Positions 23,179-32,403 of a DNA stretch of 64,000 bases are shown here, piece after piece. Within the stretch, counting starts at the first letter, position 1. The number at the start of each line of letters is the position of its first letter. The notes under the pieces were generated by a model. That model was not told the origin of the DNA. It was given only the letters and a program-made list of their open reading frames with translations, and searched no databases. Position numbers and translations under genes: made by a program. The stretch comes from Clostridium estertheticum (GTDB lineage Bacteria > Bacillota > Clostridia > Clostridiales > Clostridiaceae), in assembly GCF_026650985.1 (NCBI RefSeq), contig NZ_CP086239.1, positions 248,001 to 312,000 of the forward strand. The letters run 5' to 3'.

Positions 23179-23610
23179 ATGAAATCAAATAAAATATATT
23201 TATATATATGCATGTTATTATTATCTTTTAGTTTTATAGGATGTGGAAGTAAGACAACAACTCCAACCATGTCTAATAATGTAACAAAGCCAGTTGTTGA
23301 ACATACTTCTCCAACAACAGATAAGATTATAATAAGCAAGATAACACAGGGAGAAACAGTAAATGGAACTACCAAGATAATGTATACAGCAACTAATAAT
23401 AATAAAGTAGCCGTATTTTGTGATGCACAACTTATAATTACAGATAAAAATAAAAAGCTACTTGATACTAAATTTGAAGTCATAGGAGACTTAAAGGTAG
23501 GACAAACTAAAACAGTTACTGAATATATTTATATAACACCAAAAGATTTAACATATAAGTTCCAAATGGAAGACTTTAATCATCAAGGTAATGATACTTG
23601 GATGAACTAA
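23179..23610 (+). CDS. Prophage lipoprotein
   Basis: 143 aa. Signal peptide with lipobox SFIGC (Cys22), then a Thr/Pro-rich spacer and a beta-rich domain (KIMYTATNNNKVAVFCDAQL, then VGQTKTVTEYIYITPKDL) resembling FxLYD-type immunoglobulin-like domains. It should sit on the outer face of the membrane. Lipoproteins expressed from prophages often block superinfection by related phages; that role is a guess here. Confidence 0.65.
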   Translation: MKSNKIYLYICMLLLSFSFIGCGSKTTTPTMSNNVTKPVVEHTSPTTDKIIISKITQGETVNGTTKIMYTATNNNKVAVFCDAQLIITDKNKKLLDTKFEVIGDLKVGQTKTVTEYIYITPKDLTYKFQMEDFNHQGNDTWMN

Positions 23611-23623
23611 TAACATTTTAATT

Positions 23624-23650
23624 AAGAACTCAGAAATGGGTTCTATTTTT
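23624..23650 (+). terminator. Terminator after the lipoprotein gene
   Basis: AGAAC...GTTCT hairpin with TATTTTTAT tail. Confidence 0.55.
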
Positions 23651-23680
23651 ATGTAATTAAATAAAGAGGAGTGATTATTA

Positions 23681-24007
23681 ATGAATTTAAATATAACAAT
23701 TAGTGAAGAGGAAACACAAAGAATATGTAAGAAGATAGCTATTGATTCACTTAAGAAAATGTTTGCAGAGTCTATTGAGAATATGTTAGATGTTAATGAT
23801 GGAACTTTACTCACAGATGAAGAGATGATAGATACATTCATAGAGACATTAGAAGAATATAAAGATGAAGATCAATTTTGCGGAGAGATAACTATTAATA
23901 TAGAGGATTTATATAATGGGTTTCATCCAGACAAAGAACTACAGAAAGAGTTAGATGATCAGTTAGAAACTTACATTAGATATAATAAGATAAGATATAT
24001 GAGATAG
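23681..24007 (+). CDS. Hypothetical acidic protein
   Basis: 108 aa behind AGAGGAG. Strongly acidic (many Glu and Asp), with helix-rich and one likely beta-hairpin segment (CGEITINIEDLYNGFHPD). No known family. It is the last gene before a terminator that separates the early region from the packaging genes. Confidence 0.55.
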   Translation: MNLNITISEEETQRICKKIAIDSLKKMFAESIENMLDVNDGTLLTDEEMIDTFIETLEEYKDEDQFCGEITINIEDLYNGFHPDKELQKELDDQLETYIRYNKIRYMR

Positions 24008-24043
24008 AGTATATGCAATAATATGTATGTACTCTTTTTTGTC
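24007..24043 (+). terminator. Terminator before the late region
   Basis: GAGTATATG...TATGTACTC imperfect stem followed by TTTTTT. Confidence 0.65.
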
Positions 24044-24113
24044 GAGCGTATGAGGTTAACAATACATTAGTGTATGAGTATGATAGTACATTAATCAATG
24101 GGAGATGATAGAT

Positions 24114-24245
24114 ATGAAGGATAAGATTAATAGTTGTGAGCAATGTATATTACATAAGTATGATAGACACAACAGAGTATGGATATGTAGTGAGGATATT
24201 GTTAGGGTTAAGGATGAGGGTTGTGAAGAATATAAAGAACAATAA
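24114..24245 (+). CDS. Small Cys-containing phage protein
   Basis: 43 aa behind GGGAGATG. CEQC near the start and Cys at 25 and 37 could bind a metal ion. Closely spaced with the following packaging genes, so it is probably the first gene of the late operon. Unknown function. Confidence 0.5.
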   Translation: MKDKINSCEQCILHKYDRHNRVWICSEDIVRVKDEGCEEYKEQ

Positions 24246-24266
24246 TATATGAAGGAGTGGATGTTA

Positions 24267-24497
24267 ATGAGTAAGACTATATTCATTGAGATAGATGGTA
24301 AGATGCAGATGACAACAGTAGATGATAGTAAGTTACAGAATGTTAAGCCATTACTTGGGTTAGTTCCTAATTACATATGGCAAGCACAAAGGTTACAAGC
24401 TATAAAGAATGCAATGGGAAGATATGCAGGAGTAGACAAAGACATACCTAAAGAATGGATTGATGAGTATATATATTTAAATGAACTAATTAATTAA
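24267..24497 (+). CDS. Hypothetical late-operon protein
   Basis: 76 aa. The ATG at 24267 is preferred because GAAGGAG lies nine bases upstream; earlier in-frame ATGs (24249, 24261) overlap that site. It contains a central amphipathic helix (IWQAQRLQAIKNAMGRYAG). It ends one base into the next gene. Unknown function; position just before HNH and terminase suggests a DNA-packaging accessory role. Confidence 0.55.
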   Translation: MSKTIFIEIDGKMQMTTVDDSKLQNVKPLLGLVPNYIWQAQRLQAIKNAMGRYAGVDKDIPKEWIDEYIYLNELIN

Positions 24498-24805
24498 TGG
24501 ATACTAAAGAGTTAGTGCAATGGATAGGTAGACTGATACATGACAACACAATAGTTAAGTTCTATAAACATTCTTTATGGAGACACTTGAGGCAGGATTG
24601 TCTTGATGAACAGCACAATGAATGTCAGATATGTAAGAGCAAAGGATTAGTAGAGACAGCAACAGTAGGACATCATATGAAAACAGTAAGGAAACATCCT
24701 GAATTAGCACTTACTAAGAGTAATATACTATGTGTATGTGCAGAGTGTCATTATCAAATACATCATCCATTAAAGAAGAAGCCATTGAATATAGAAAGGT
24801 GGTAG
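24497..24805 (+). CDS. HNH endonuclease (packaging-associated)
   Basis: 102 aa. CxxC (43-46), the HH catalytic pair (59-60) in TVGHHMKTV, CAEC (81-84) and HYQIHH (85-90) make a zinc-bound HNH fold. In HK97-type phages an HNH protein next to terminase assists cos cleavage during packaging, and the location here matches exactly. It overlaps the preceding gene by one base and is followed by a small zinc protein after 3 nt. Confidence 0.9.
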   Translation: MDTKELVQWIGRLIHDNTIVKFYKHSLWRHLRQDCLDEQHNECQICKSKGLVETATVGHHMKTVRKHPELALTKSNILCVCAECHYQIHHPLKKKPLNIERW

Positions 24806-24808
24806 GGT

Positions 24809-25000
24809 ATGAACTGTAAGAAGTATCTATTATATAAATGTATTGAATGTAATGAAGAAGAGATCACAAATAATTATCATACAGATGGTAGAAGATGTAA
24901 AAAGTGTAGTGGTCATCTAGTATCAATGGGATATATTAAAGACATTAATAAAATAAAAAAAATTATTATATCTTATATGAAGAATGAGGACACAGAATAG
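24809..25000 (+). CDS. Small zinc-ribbon protein
   Basis: 63 aa with CIEC and CKKC pairs separated by a His-containing loop (NNYHTDGRR), a zinc ribbon. It begins 3 nt after the HNH gene and overlaps its ribosome site. Probably a packaging accessory; unknown in detail. Confidence 0.6.
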   Translation: MNCKKYLLYKCIECNEEEITNNYHTDGRRCKKCSGHLVSMGYIKDINKIKKIIISYMKNEDTE

Positions 25001-25105
25001 TCCCCCCACCTAAAAAGGTGAGAAATATGTCAGATGTTGGGGAAACGATATAGGATAAGACAAAATAAAAATATCAAGTCTCATATAAGGGGGGGGTGGG
25101 TAAAA

Positions 25106-25456
25106 TTGGAAAATGACAATCAAGAAAATGTAAAAATATTAAAAGAAAGAAAAGAATATATTAATATTAAAAAAGATATTATAAAACAACTTAAATTAAA
25201 AAAAGCTAATACGCCCACATTTTTATCTCAAACAAACGATTATATGAGCATGTGGATTGTAAAAGAATTACTTATTGCTGACATTGAGGAACGTGGTGCA
25301 TATGCAGAATGGAATAATGGCGGTGGACAGACTGGAATTAAAAAGAATGATTCAGTAACTGACCTCGTAAAAGTTAATGTACAGATGTTAAAACTATTGG
25401 ATGCACTCGATATAAAAACAACAACACTAGTTTCAGGTGAGAAAGATGAAATGTAA
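25106..25456 (+). CDS. Terminase small subunit (P27 family)
   Basis: 116 aa from a TTG at 25106, chosen because a G-rich ribosome site (about 25089-25100) precedes it; the open frame begins earlier at 25034. The block SQTNDYMSMWIVKELLIADI, then ERGAYAEWNNGGGQTGIKKND, is typical of P27-type small terminases that recognise the packaging site. Its end overlaps the start of the large subunit by 11 nt, suggesting translational coupling. Confidence 0.85.
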   Translation: MENDNQENVKILKERKEYINIKKDIIKQLKLKKANTPTFLSQTNDYMSMWIVKELLIADIEERGAYAEWNNGGGQTGIKKNDSVTDLVKVNVQMLKLLDALDIKTTTLVSGEKDEM

Positions 25457-27110
25457 AAAGAAATTAATTCCTGAGATACAAAATTATATTGACATTGTTA
25501 GAAGTGGAAAATATGAAATGTGCAAAGAACAATTCCAATTATGTGATTTTGTTGAAAAATGTTTTGAAGAAGAAAATTTATTTGTTGATGAAGTTGTCTT
25601 AAAAAAATATTTAAGTCTAATAAAGTATTTCCCATTTGAATTATACGAATGGGAGATTTTTTTATTTACCCTACATAATTGTACATATGCAAGAATTGGA
25701 ATATTAAGATTCCCCGATATATTTGTAATGGTGGGTAGGGGTTCAGGCAAGAATGGTTATTTAAGTTTTGAAGATTTCTGCTTAATATCTGATTATAATG
25801 TTGTGAGAAATTATAATATTTCCATTTGTGCAAACAGTGAAGACCAGGCAAAGACAAGTTTTGAGGAAATATATGAAGTCCTCGAAGCAAATAAAGAAAA
25901 ACTTAGATCACATTTTAAATGGACAAAAGAATTAATTAAGAATTTAACAACAGGTAGTGAATTAAAATTCAGAACTTCTAACGCAAAAACTAAAGATGGT
26001 GGAAAAGAAGGTAAGGTAGACTTTGACGAATTCCACATGTATGAAAATTATAAAACTATAAACGTATTTATTACTGGTCTAGGGAAAAAGAAAAATCCTA
26101 GGACAACTATTATAACAACGCAAGGCGATGTAAGAGATGCACCACTTGATCATAAACTTATCACAGCATTAGATATATTAAAGGGTGCTGAAGATGATAA
26201 TGGATTATTGTGTTTTATTTGTAGACTTGATGATGAAAAAGAAGTTGACAACCCGAAGATGTGGGATAAAGCCAACCCAAGTTTAAGATTCAATGAAGAA
26301 CTTAGAATTGAAATACAAAAGGAATATATAAACTATAAAAAAGATTCCGTTAATAATAGTGCTTTTATGACCAAGAGGATGAATTTACCTAAAGGGGACA
26401 AGGATGTTGAGGTTACTGATTGGGAAAACATACTTGCAACTAATCAAGAAATTCCTGATTTAACGGGGTGCGCTTGTGTAGCAGGAATAGATTTTGCCAA
26501 GATAAACGATTTTGTTTCATGTGGATTATTATTTTTATTTAAAGACAAATATTATTGGTTAAGCCATACGTGGGTGTGTAGTAGAGGCGCAGATCTAGGA
26601 AGAATAAAAGCACCTTTACATGAATGGGAAAATTATAAGGGTAATCAATTATTAACCTTTATAGATGATGTTGAAATACCACCAAGTCTAGTTGCTGAAT
26701 GGTTAGCAGAACAAAGACAAAAATATAATATAACAACATTGGGAATGGATGATTATAGATATTCACTATTAAAAAGAGCACTGAAAGAAGTGGGGTTTGA
26801 TACAGATAAAAATGAATCAAATAATATTAAACTTGTAAGACCTAGTAATCAAATGTTTATATCTCCAGTAATTAATTCATTATTTCTAAATCATAATATA
26901 GTTTGGGCAGATAATCCATTAATGAGATGGGCAACAAATAATGTTATGATGATAACCTCTAAAGCAGGGAATATAACATATGGAAAAATAGAAGGTAAAA
27001 GTAGAAAAACAGATCCTTTTATGGCTTTTGTATCTGCAATGTGTGCTAGTGAAAATTTAATAGATAGTGGAGACTATGTGCCTTTAAACCTAGATTGTTT
27101 TACTTATTAA
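25446..27110 (+). CDS. Terminase large subunit
   Basis: About 554 aa packaging motor. Walker A is GRGSGKN (97-103), with Asn in place of Ser/Thr as in other Terminase_1 proteins; Walker B is the KVDFDEFHM strand. The C-terminal nuclease shows GIDFAKINDF, GMDDYRYS and KTDPFMAF, with three acidic metal ligands. It cuts and translocates phage DNA into the prohead together with the P27 subunit and portal. ATG at 25446 is favoured over the upstream GTG because of its spacing from AGGTGAGA. Confidence 0.95.
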   Translation: MKCKKKLIPEIQNYIDIVRSGKYEMCKEQFQLCDFVEKCFEEENLFVDEVVLKKYLSLIKYFPFELYEWEIFLFTLHNCTYARIGILRFPDIFVMVGRGSGKNGYLSFEDFCLISDYNVVRNYNISICANSEDQAKTSFEEIYEVLEANKEKLRSHFKWTKELIKNLTTGSELKFRTSNAKTKDGGKEGKVDFDEFHMYENYKTINVFITGLGKKKNPRTTIITTQGDVRDAPLDHKLITALDILKGAEDDNGLLCFICRLDDEKEVDNPKMWDKANPSLRFNEELRIEIQKEYINYKKDSVNNSAFMTKRMNLPKGDKDVEVTDWENILATNQEIPDLTGCACVAGIDFAKINDFVSCGLLFLFKDKYYWLSHTWVCSRGADLGRIKAPLHEWENYKGNQLLTFIDDVEIPPSLVAEWLAEQRQKYNITTLGMDDYRYSLLKRALKEVGFDTDKNESNNIKLVRPSNQMFISPVINSLFLNHNIVWADNPLMRWATNNVMMITSKAGNITYGKIEGKSRKTDPFMAFVSAMCASENLIDSGDYVPLNLDCFTY

Positions 27111-27166
27111 TAAATTGACTTTATAAGAACATATTCGGTTTTATTTAGTCATTAACCTTACTACGA

Positions 27167-28351
27167 TTGGATGTGAAAAAAGATAATATGAAATGGAATG
27201 AATGGGTGCGTGATTTTTTTGGAGGTACTACAATAAATTTAACACAAAAGATCATAGGTTCTACGGAACAACAATTAAAAATTGAAACATTTGCAATAGC
27301 AAGTGCTATTGATTTGATAGCAAACTCTATAAGTAAATGTAATTTTAAAACTTATTTTAAAGGTAATGAGTTCAAAGGTGAAGATTTCTACTTATGGAAT
27401 GTTGAGCCTAATAAAAATCAAAACTCTTCACAATTTTTACAAGAACTTATAACGAATTTGCTCTATGAAAATGAATGCCTTGTCTTGGATATTAATGGAC
27501 AATTAATAATTGCAGATAGTTTTTATCAAAATGAATTTGCTATAGTAGAGAATTATTTTACTGATGTTACAAGTGGAACAATGAGTTTTGATAGAAGTTT
27601 TAAAATGTCAGAAGTGATGTATTTTAAACTAGGCAATAATAATATAAGATCATTATTAAGTGGATTAATTCAAGGGTATGATAATCTTTTAGATATGTCT
27701 ATGACTAAGTATAAAAAGAGTGGTGGACGTAAAGGAATATTAGATATTAATGCAACTGCTAGTGGTGATAAAGATTTTAGAAGTAAATTAGATGTTTTAA
27801 TGAATAAAAGATTTGTATCATATTTTGAATCGGAGAATGCAGTACTTCCCCTAGAAAATGGATTTAAATATACTGAAAATGGTGGAGAAACAAGTAAAAA
27901 AAGTACAACTGAAATTGCTGATATAACTGCTATAACAAGAGAAATTTTTGAGAGAGTAGCACAAGCATTTAAAATACCAACTGCATTATTGCGTGGTGAC
28001 ATAGCCGACATAGGAGCAACTACGGATAACTTTCTAACATTCTGTATTGATCCACTTTGTGACATGTTAAGCGAAGAAGCTAATCGTAAAAGATTTGGTA
28101 AACAAGCTTTCTTAGCAGGAACATATTTAAAGATTGATACAACGAGTATTAAGCATATTGATTTATTTAGTATATCAGAACCATTTGATAAATTAATTGC
28201 AAGTGGTGGGTACTCTATAGATGATTTAAGAATTAAGGCAGGCGACGTACCTTTGAATACAGCATGGAGTATGCAACATGTAATTACTAAAAACTATCAA
28301 AAGATCGAAACACTCGGAAATGAAGTTACAACAACAACAGCAACTCAATAA
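27167..28351 (+). CDS. Portal protein (HK97 family)
   Basis: Up to 394 aa. Begins ...MKWNEWVRDFFGG and contains the family pattern SAIDLIANSISKCNFK and the C-terminal part FKIPTALLRGDIADIGATTDNFLTFCIDPL, as in HK97-type portals that form the dodecameric DNA gate. Start is uncertain: TTG 27167, GTG 27173 and ATG 27188 are all in frame and none has a clear ribosome site. The bases GGTTTTATTTAGTCAT upstream resemble GGTTTTATTTAGCCAT upstream of the next gene. Confidence 0.88.
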   Translation: MDVKKDNMKWNEWVRDFFGGTTINLTQKIIGSTEQQLKIETFAIASAIDLIANSISKCNFKTYFKGNEFKGEDFYLWNVEPNKNQNSSQFLQELITNLLYENECLVLDINGQLIIADSFYQNEFAIVENYFTDVTSGTMSFDRSFKMSEVMYFKLGNNNIRSLLSGLIQGYDNLLDMSMTKYKKSGGRKGILDINATASGDKDFRSKLDVLMNKRFVSYFESENAVLPLENGFKYTENGGETSKKSTTEIADITAITREIFERVAQAFKIPTALLRGDIADIGATTDNFLTFCIDPLCDMLSEEANRKRFGKQAFLAGTYLKIDTTSIKHIDLFSISEPFDKLIASGGYSIDDLRIKAGDVPLNTAWSMQHVITKNYQKIETLGNEVTTTTATQ

Positions 28352-28405
28352 TAAAATAAATTATTAATTTAACACGCTATATATTTAGGGTGTTTTCATT
28401 ATGTC

Positions 28406-28446
28406 ATGGCTAAATCAAGAATTCTTTTTAGGTTTTATTTAGCCAT
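28406..28446 (+). repeat. Hairpin upstream of the protease gene
   Basis: ATGGCTAAAT / ATTTAGCCAT, a perfect 10-bp inverted repeat 10 nt before the ribosome site of the protease gene. No T-run after it, so more likely a leader structure or RNA-processing site than a terminator. Confidence 0.5.
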
Positions 28447-28473
28447 AAATATTTAAGGAAGGAGACGAGACAA

Positions 28474-29229
28474 ATTAAAACAAAATTTGCAATAAAACAA
28501 TTGGCAACAGATTCAAGTTCAATAGATTTATATATCTATGATGATGTGGAAGGCAACAGTATGAGTTGGATGGGCGAAGTAATAGAAAGTGAGACTTCTG
28601 CAAATTACATAAAGAGACAATTAGAAAATGCAGGAGATGTTAAAAACATAAATATTTATATAAATAGTTATGGCGGTGAAGTTAAAGAAGGATTAGGTAT
28701 TTTTAATCTTTTAAAAAGAAATTCTGCTTATAAGACTGCATATATAGACGGTTTCGCATGTTCTATTGCAAGTGTTATTCCAATGGCATGTGACAAAATT
28801 GTTATGGGATGTAATGCGTTAATGATGGTACATCATGCTTCAATGGGTTGTTTTGGAAACGTAGAGGAATTAAGAAAGTCTGCAAATGATCTTGAAGTGA
28901 TTGACTCTGCGAGTTGTTCAAGCTATTTAGCAAAAGCAGGAGATAAATTAACACAAGAAAAATTAACAACGTTATTGGATGGACAAACATGGCTTAATGC
29001 TACACAGTGCCTAGAGTACGGATTATGTGACGAGATAGCAGGACAAGAAGATACAACTATTACAGAAGCAAAACAAAGATTTTCACAGTCAATCAAAGGC
29101 GAAATGGATCTTATCCAAAAGAAAGAGGAAGAAGCAATAGTAGAAGTACCAAAAGAATTTGCTATACAGAAAACAAATGCAGAAAAATTAATGATGATAT
29201 GGAATAAAAATAATTTAAAAAAAATATAG
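28474..29229 (+). CDS. ClpP-like head maturation protease, ATT start
   Basis: 251 aa if initiated at ATT 28474. GGAAGGAGACGAG stands at the right distance before that ATT, while the first conventional start (TTG 28501) is too far away. The extra residues (KTKFAIKQLA) fit the family N-terminus. INSYGGEVKEG, Ser97 in DGFACSIAS and His120 in LMMVHHAS form the ClpP-like active site. It trims scaffold or capsid N-termini during prohead maturation, directly upstream of the capsid gene. Confidence 0.9.
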   Translation: MKTKFAIKQLATDSSSIDLYIYDDVEGNSMSWMGEVIESETSANYIKRQLENAGDVKNINIYINSYGGEVKEGLGIFNLLKRNSAYKTAYIDGFACSIASVIPMACDKIVMGCNALMMVHHASMGCFGNVEELRKSANDLEVIDSASCSSYLAKAGDKLTQEKLTTLLDGQTWLNATQCLEYGLCDEIAGQEDTTITEAKQRFSQSIKGEMDLIQKKEEEAIVEVPKEFAIQKTNAEKLMMIWNKNNLKKI

Positions 29230-29260
29230 GGGTTGTGTCCTACACAGAAGGAGTATATAT

Positions 29261-30451
29261 ATGAAATCTAAAGACTTAATTTTACAAGAACTAAAAGAAA
29301 ACTTGGTAGCAGCATTTAAATCAAGTGATGAAGGTGCAATAGCACAAGCATTTACACCATTCGCAGAAGCAATTCAAGCAAATGTTATGGAAGAAGTAAA
29401 AGCTTATCAATCAACAAATGATACATCAATCCTTGCTAAAAGAGGTGTGCATCAATTAACAGCACAAGAAGATAAATTTTATCAAGGAATTATGGGAGCG
29501 ATGAAATCCAATGATCCAAGACAAGCATTTAGCACTTTAACAGTAGCTTATCCAGAGACAATTATTGATAATGTAATAGCAGATATTAAAGAAGCACATC
29601 CATTACTTGCTGAAATCAATTTCACAAATACTACTATATTAACTAAGATGATTGTGAATAAACAAGGGACACAATTAGCAGTATGGGGTGCAATAAATTC
29701 TGCAATAACTGCTGAATTATCAGGAGCAATTGGAGAAATAGATTTAACTCTTTGTAAGTTAAGTTCATTTATGCCTATATCAAAAGATATGCTTGTAGTC
29801 GGACCACAATGGGTAGATGCTTATGTTAGAGCAGTACTTGCAGAATCTATAGCACTTGCTTTAGAGGTTGCAGTAATTGATGGTACTGGAAAAGATATGC
29901 CAATTGGAATGAATCGTTCGGTTGCTGATAATGTAACAGTAACAGCAGGAGTTTATCCTCTTAAAACAGCAGTAGTTGTAGCAGATTTTAGTCCACTAAC
30001 TTATGGTGCATTACTTGCTACATTAGCAAAAGCACCAAACGGAAAAACTAGACCAATTACTAAAGTATTAATGGTAGTTAATCCTGCTGATTATTTCTCT
30101 AAAGTATTCCCTGCAACTACTATAAGAGCAACAGACGGAACATATTCACATGATGTTCTTCCCTTCCCAACTACTATAATTCAATCAAGTGCTGTTGCAG
30201 TAAATAGTGCTGTAATCGGACTTGCAGACAAATACTTTATGGGAATTGGTGCAGGTACAAATGGTGGTAAAGTTGAATTCTCTGACGATTTCAGATTTTT
30301 AGATGACCAAAGAGTATATCTCACTAAGATGTATGGTAATGGTAAAGCATTAGACGATAATGCATTTATACTTGCTGATATTACAAACTTAGTTCCTGCT
30401 ACACTTGAAGTATCTGTTAAAAATATAGTTAAGACTAAAGAACAAGCATAA
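29261..30451 (+). CDS. Major capsid protein (HK97 fold)
   Basis: 396 aa behind AGAAGGAG. The N-terminal 100 residues are helical and probably the scaffold (delta) region removed by the protease; the HK97 core follows, with segments such as KLSSFMPISKDMLVVGPQWV, VIDGTGKDMPIGM and the P-domain strand around VNPADYFSK. Mild Ala/Thr richness and well-conserved codon use suggest high expression. It sits between the protease and the head-tail connector, as in all HK97-like phages. Confidence 0.92.
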   Translation: MKSKDLILQELKENLVAAFKSSDEGAIAQAFTPFAEAIQANVMEEVKAYQSTNDTSILAKRGVHQLTAQEDKFYQGIMGAMKSNDPRQAFSTLTVAYPETIIDNVIADIKEAHPLLAEINFTNTTILTKMIVNKQGTQLAVWGAINSAITAELSGAIGEIDLTLCKLSSFMPISKDMLVVGPQWVDAYVRAVLAESIALALEVAVIDGTGKDMPIGMNRSVADNVTVTAGVYPLKTAVVVADFSPLTYGALLATLAKAPNGKTRPITKVLMVVNPADYFSKVFPATTIRATDGTYSHDVLPFPTTIIQSSAVAVNSAVIGLADKYFMGIGAGTNGGKVEFSDDFRFLDDQRVYLTKMYGNGKALDDNAFILADITNLVPATLEVSVKNIVKTKEQA

Positions 30452-30466
30452 TAGGAGATGATTTAA

Positions 30467-30763
30467 ATGCCAGTAGGATTATTAGAAGATGTGAAAATTT
30501 ATTTACATATAACATGGGAAGATACTAATACTGACGTAAATTTAACTGGAATGATTAATCGAGGAATAGCACGTTTGCAGAAAATTGCAGGTGCTACCCT
30601 TGATTTTACAAAGGAAGATTTACCAAAATCATTATTATTGGATTATGTAAGATATGGAAATAGTCAAGCACTTGAAATGTTTGAAAAGAATTTTGCTTGT
30701 GAACTTATGACTTTACATTTAAATACTCAGGTTGATTTGGAAATTGATGTGGTGATTATATGA
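30467..30763 (+). CDS. Head-tail connector (gp6-like)
   Basis: 98 aa behind TAGGAGATG. EDVKIYLHITWEDTNTDVNLTGMINRGIARLQKIAG is the helical pattern of gp6/Phage_QLRG connectors (range 6-43), which form the ring below the portal. Overlaps the next gene by 4 nt. Confidence 0.85.
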   Translation: MPVGLLEDVKIYLHITWEDTNTDVNLTGMINRGIARLQKIAGATLDFTKEDLPKSLLLDYVRYGNSQALEMFEKNFACELMTLHLNTQVDLEIDVVII

Positions 30764-31098
30764 AAATAAAAACTGATATAGATTTTACATCATTTAGCGA
30801 TGGTATTTGTAATATTTTTACCTTAGATGAAAATGGTGAAAGAGTAGCTAATAAACATAATAACCTAGGATTTGAAAATAGGGCATTAGGGTTTAAAAGA
30901 TATTTTGAAGCAAGTGCTAGACAAATTGATATAAAAAGAGTTATTAGAATTCCGCAATTAATGGGAATAGATAATTATGATTTTGTTGAAATTAGTAATG
31001 GAATTGATAATGTAATATATGGTGTAAAAATGGTACAACCTATTTATGATAGCAACCCATTGTCTATAGATTTAACACTTGATAAGGCAAACATATGA
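30760..31098 (+). CDS. Head closure / head-tail adaptor
   Basis: 112 aa, small beta-barrel type. Pattern GFENRALGFKRYFEASARQIDIKRVIRIPQ and a C-terminal ISNGIDNVIYGVKMVQPI resemble SPP1 gp16-like or Phage_H_T_join adaptors. It overlaps its neighbours by 4 nt on both sides, so it is made as part of the connector cassette. Assignment rests on size and position as much as on sequence. Confidence 0.75.
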   Translation: MKIKTDIDFTSFSDGICNIFTLDENGERVANKHNNLGFENRALGFKRYFEASARQIDIKRVIRIPQLMGIDNYDFVEISNGIDNVIYGVKMVQPIYDSNPLSIDLTLDKANI

Positions 31099-31487
31099 CT
31101 ACCACAGTTGATAATTTATCAGATGCAATTTTAAAAGAACTTGAAAACTATTCAGAATTGGTAACAGAAGGTATTAAGAAATCAGTAGATATAGTTGCAA
31201 AAGAATGTGATGCAGTAATAAAAGAGCATATTACATTTGACGAACCTACTGGGAAATATGTAAAAGCATTTAAAATTAAAAAAGTAACAGATAGTCAATT
31301 TAACAGGTCAAGAACATGGTATGTTTCGGGTAGTCAATACCGGCTAACACACTTACTTGAAAAAGGTCACGCAACTAGAAATGGCGGTAGGACAAAAGCT
31401 TATAAACATATTGAATATGGTGAAGAATTAGTAATAAAGAGAATGCAAGAATTATCTAGGGAGGTAATAGAAAATGCTGGACATTAA
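31095..31487 (+). CDS. HK97 gp10-like tail completion protein
   Basis: 130 aa. SVDIVAKECDAVIKEHITFDEPTGKYVKAFKIKK, then TWYVSGSQYRLTHLLEKGHATRNGGR, is the HK97_gp10 pattern (residues 30-63 and 76-101), including the characteristic LTHLLE-GHATRNGG. It joins the head connector to the tail. ATG overlaps the stop of the preceding gene. Confidence 0.9.
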   Translation: MTTTVDNLSDAILKELENYSELVTEGIKKSVDIVAKECDAVIKEHITFDEPTGKYVKAFKIKKVTDSQFNRSRTWYVSGSQYRLTHLLEKGHATRNGGRTKAYKHIEYGEELVIKRMQELSREVIENAGH

Positions 31488-31788
31488 AATATGGTTGGAA
31501 ACTATAAGTATTAAAGTTGCAGAAGAACGCTTTTTAAAACCTCCCCCTTTACCTTATATAATTTTTATGGAAGGTGCTTTAGTAAGTGGGGCAGATGATA
31601 AAAATTGCATAGTAGATAGAGATGTGAGCATAGAATTATATTCAAAATTAGTAGATCATGAAAGCGAAGCACAGATAGAAAGTTTATTAAATGAAAAATC
31701 AATAAAATACAAAAAAGATCGTATGTGGATTGACTCGGAAACGATGTTCGAAACCACATACGATTTTAATTTTGTAGAAAATTTTTAG
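31474..31788 (+). CDS. Tail terminator-like protein
   Basis: 104 aa, overlapping the gp10-like gene by 14 nt. The PPPLPYIIFMEG segment and the DRDVSIELYSKL strand fit minor tail/terminator proteins that follow gp10 in siphophages. The ribosome site GGGAGG lies within the previous gene. Confidence 0.7.
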   Translation: MLDIKIWLETISIKVAEERFLKPPPLPYIIFMEGALVSGADDKNCIVDRDVSIELYSKLVDHESEAQIESLLNEKSIKYKKDRMWIDSETMFETTYDFNFVENF

Positions 31789-31800
31789 GATGTATTAATA

Positions 31801-32361
31801 ATGAAAGACGGTAAAGAAAAAATAGTTTTAGGATCAGGCAAATTATACACAGCAGAATTTTTAGGTGCAACAATTCCAACAGATTTTATATTGGAGGTGC
31901 CAACTAATTTGCTAGGCTTAATACAAGGTGGTGCAACACTAGAATATAAACCAAAATTCCATGAAGCTACGGATGATTTAGGACTCGTAAGCAAAACAGT
32001 TTTAACAGATGAAGTGGTAACACTTAAATCTGGAATAATGACTTGGTGTGGTAATACATTAACAAAAATGTGTGCTACTGCAAGAGTTACAGAAACACCG
32101 GCAACAGGCAAAAGAACTGTAAAGATAGGTGGTATGAATAATCAGGATAGAAAGAAATATATAATTAGATTTGTTTACCTAGATGCAGAAGATGGAGATA
32201 TAAGAGTAACAATTGTCGGTAACAATCAAGCAGGATTTACATTTAGTTTTAATAAAGATAAGGAAACGGTTGTCGATGCAGAATTTATTGCCGCTCCAAT
32301 GGATTCAGAAGGTACAAAGATCATATTTGAAGAAGATATTCCAGTAGTAACAGGAGCATAA
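31801..32361 (+). CDS. Major tail protein
   Basis: 186 aa, beta-rich, with VLGSGKLYTAEFLGATIP, TLEYKPKFHEATDDLG and a final VDAEFIAAPMDSEGTKIIF strand, the pattern of phage tail-tube proteins. Placed after the tail terminator and before the tail assembly chaperones, as expected. Followed by a short hairpin (GGGGC...GCCCC, about 32372-32388), perhaps an attenuator. Confidence 0.88.
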   Translation: MKDGKEKIVLGSGKLYTAEFLGATIPTDFILEVPTNLLGLIQGGATLEYKPKFHEATDDLGLVSKTVLTDEVVTLKSGIMTWCGNTLTKMCATARVTETPATGKRTVKIGGMNNQDRKKYIIRFVYLDAEDGDIRVTIVGNNQAGFTFSFNKDKETVVDAEFIAAPMDSEGTKIIFEEDIPVVTGA

Positions 32362-32403
32362 AAAAAATAATGGGGCGTGTAGCCCCTTTTAGGAGGTTGT
32401 CAA

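Noticed and set aside
24497-24805. HNH gene as homing endonuclease
   Set aside because: Its place directly before terminase and lack of an intron or disrupted gene fit the packaging-type HNH better.
28406-28446. Hairpin before the protease as a terminator
   Set aside because: No T-run follows and it lies inside the late operon.
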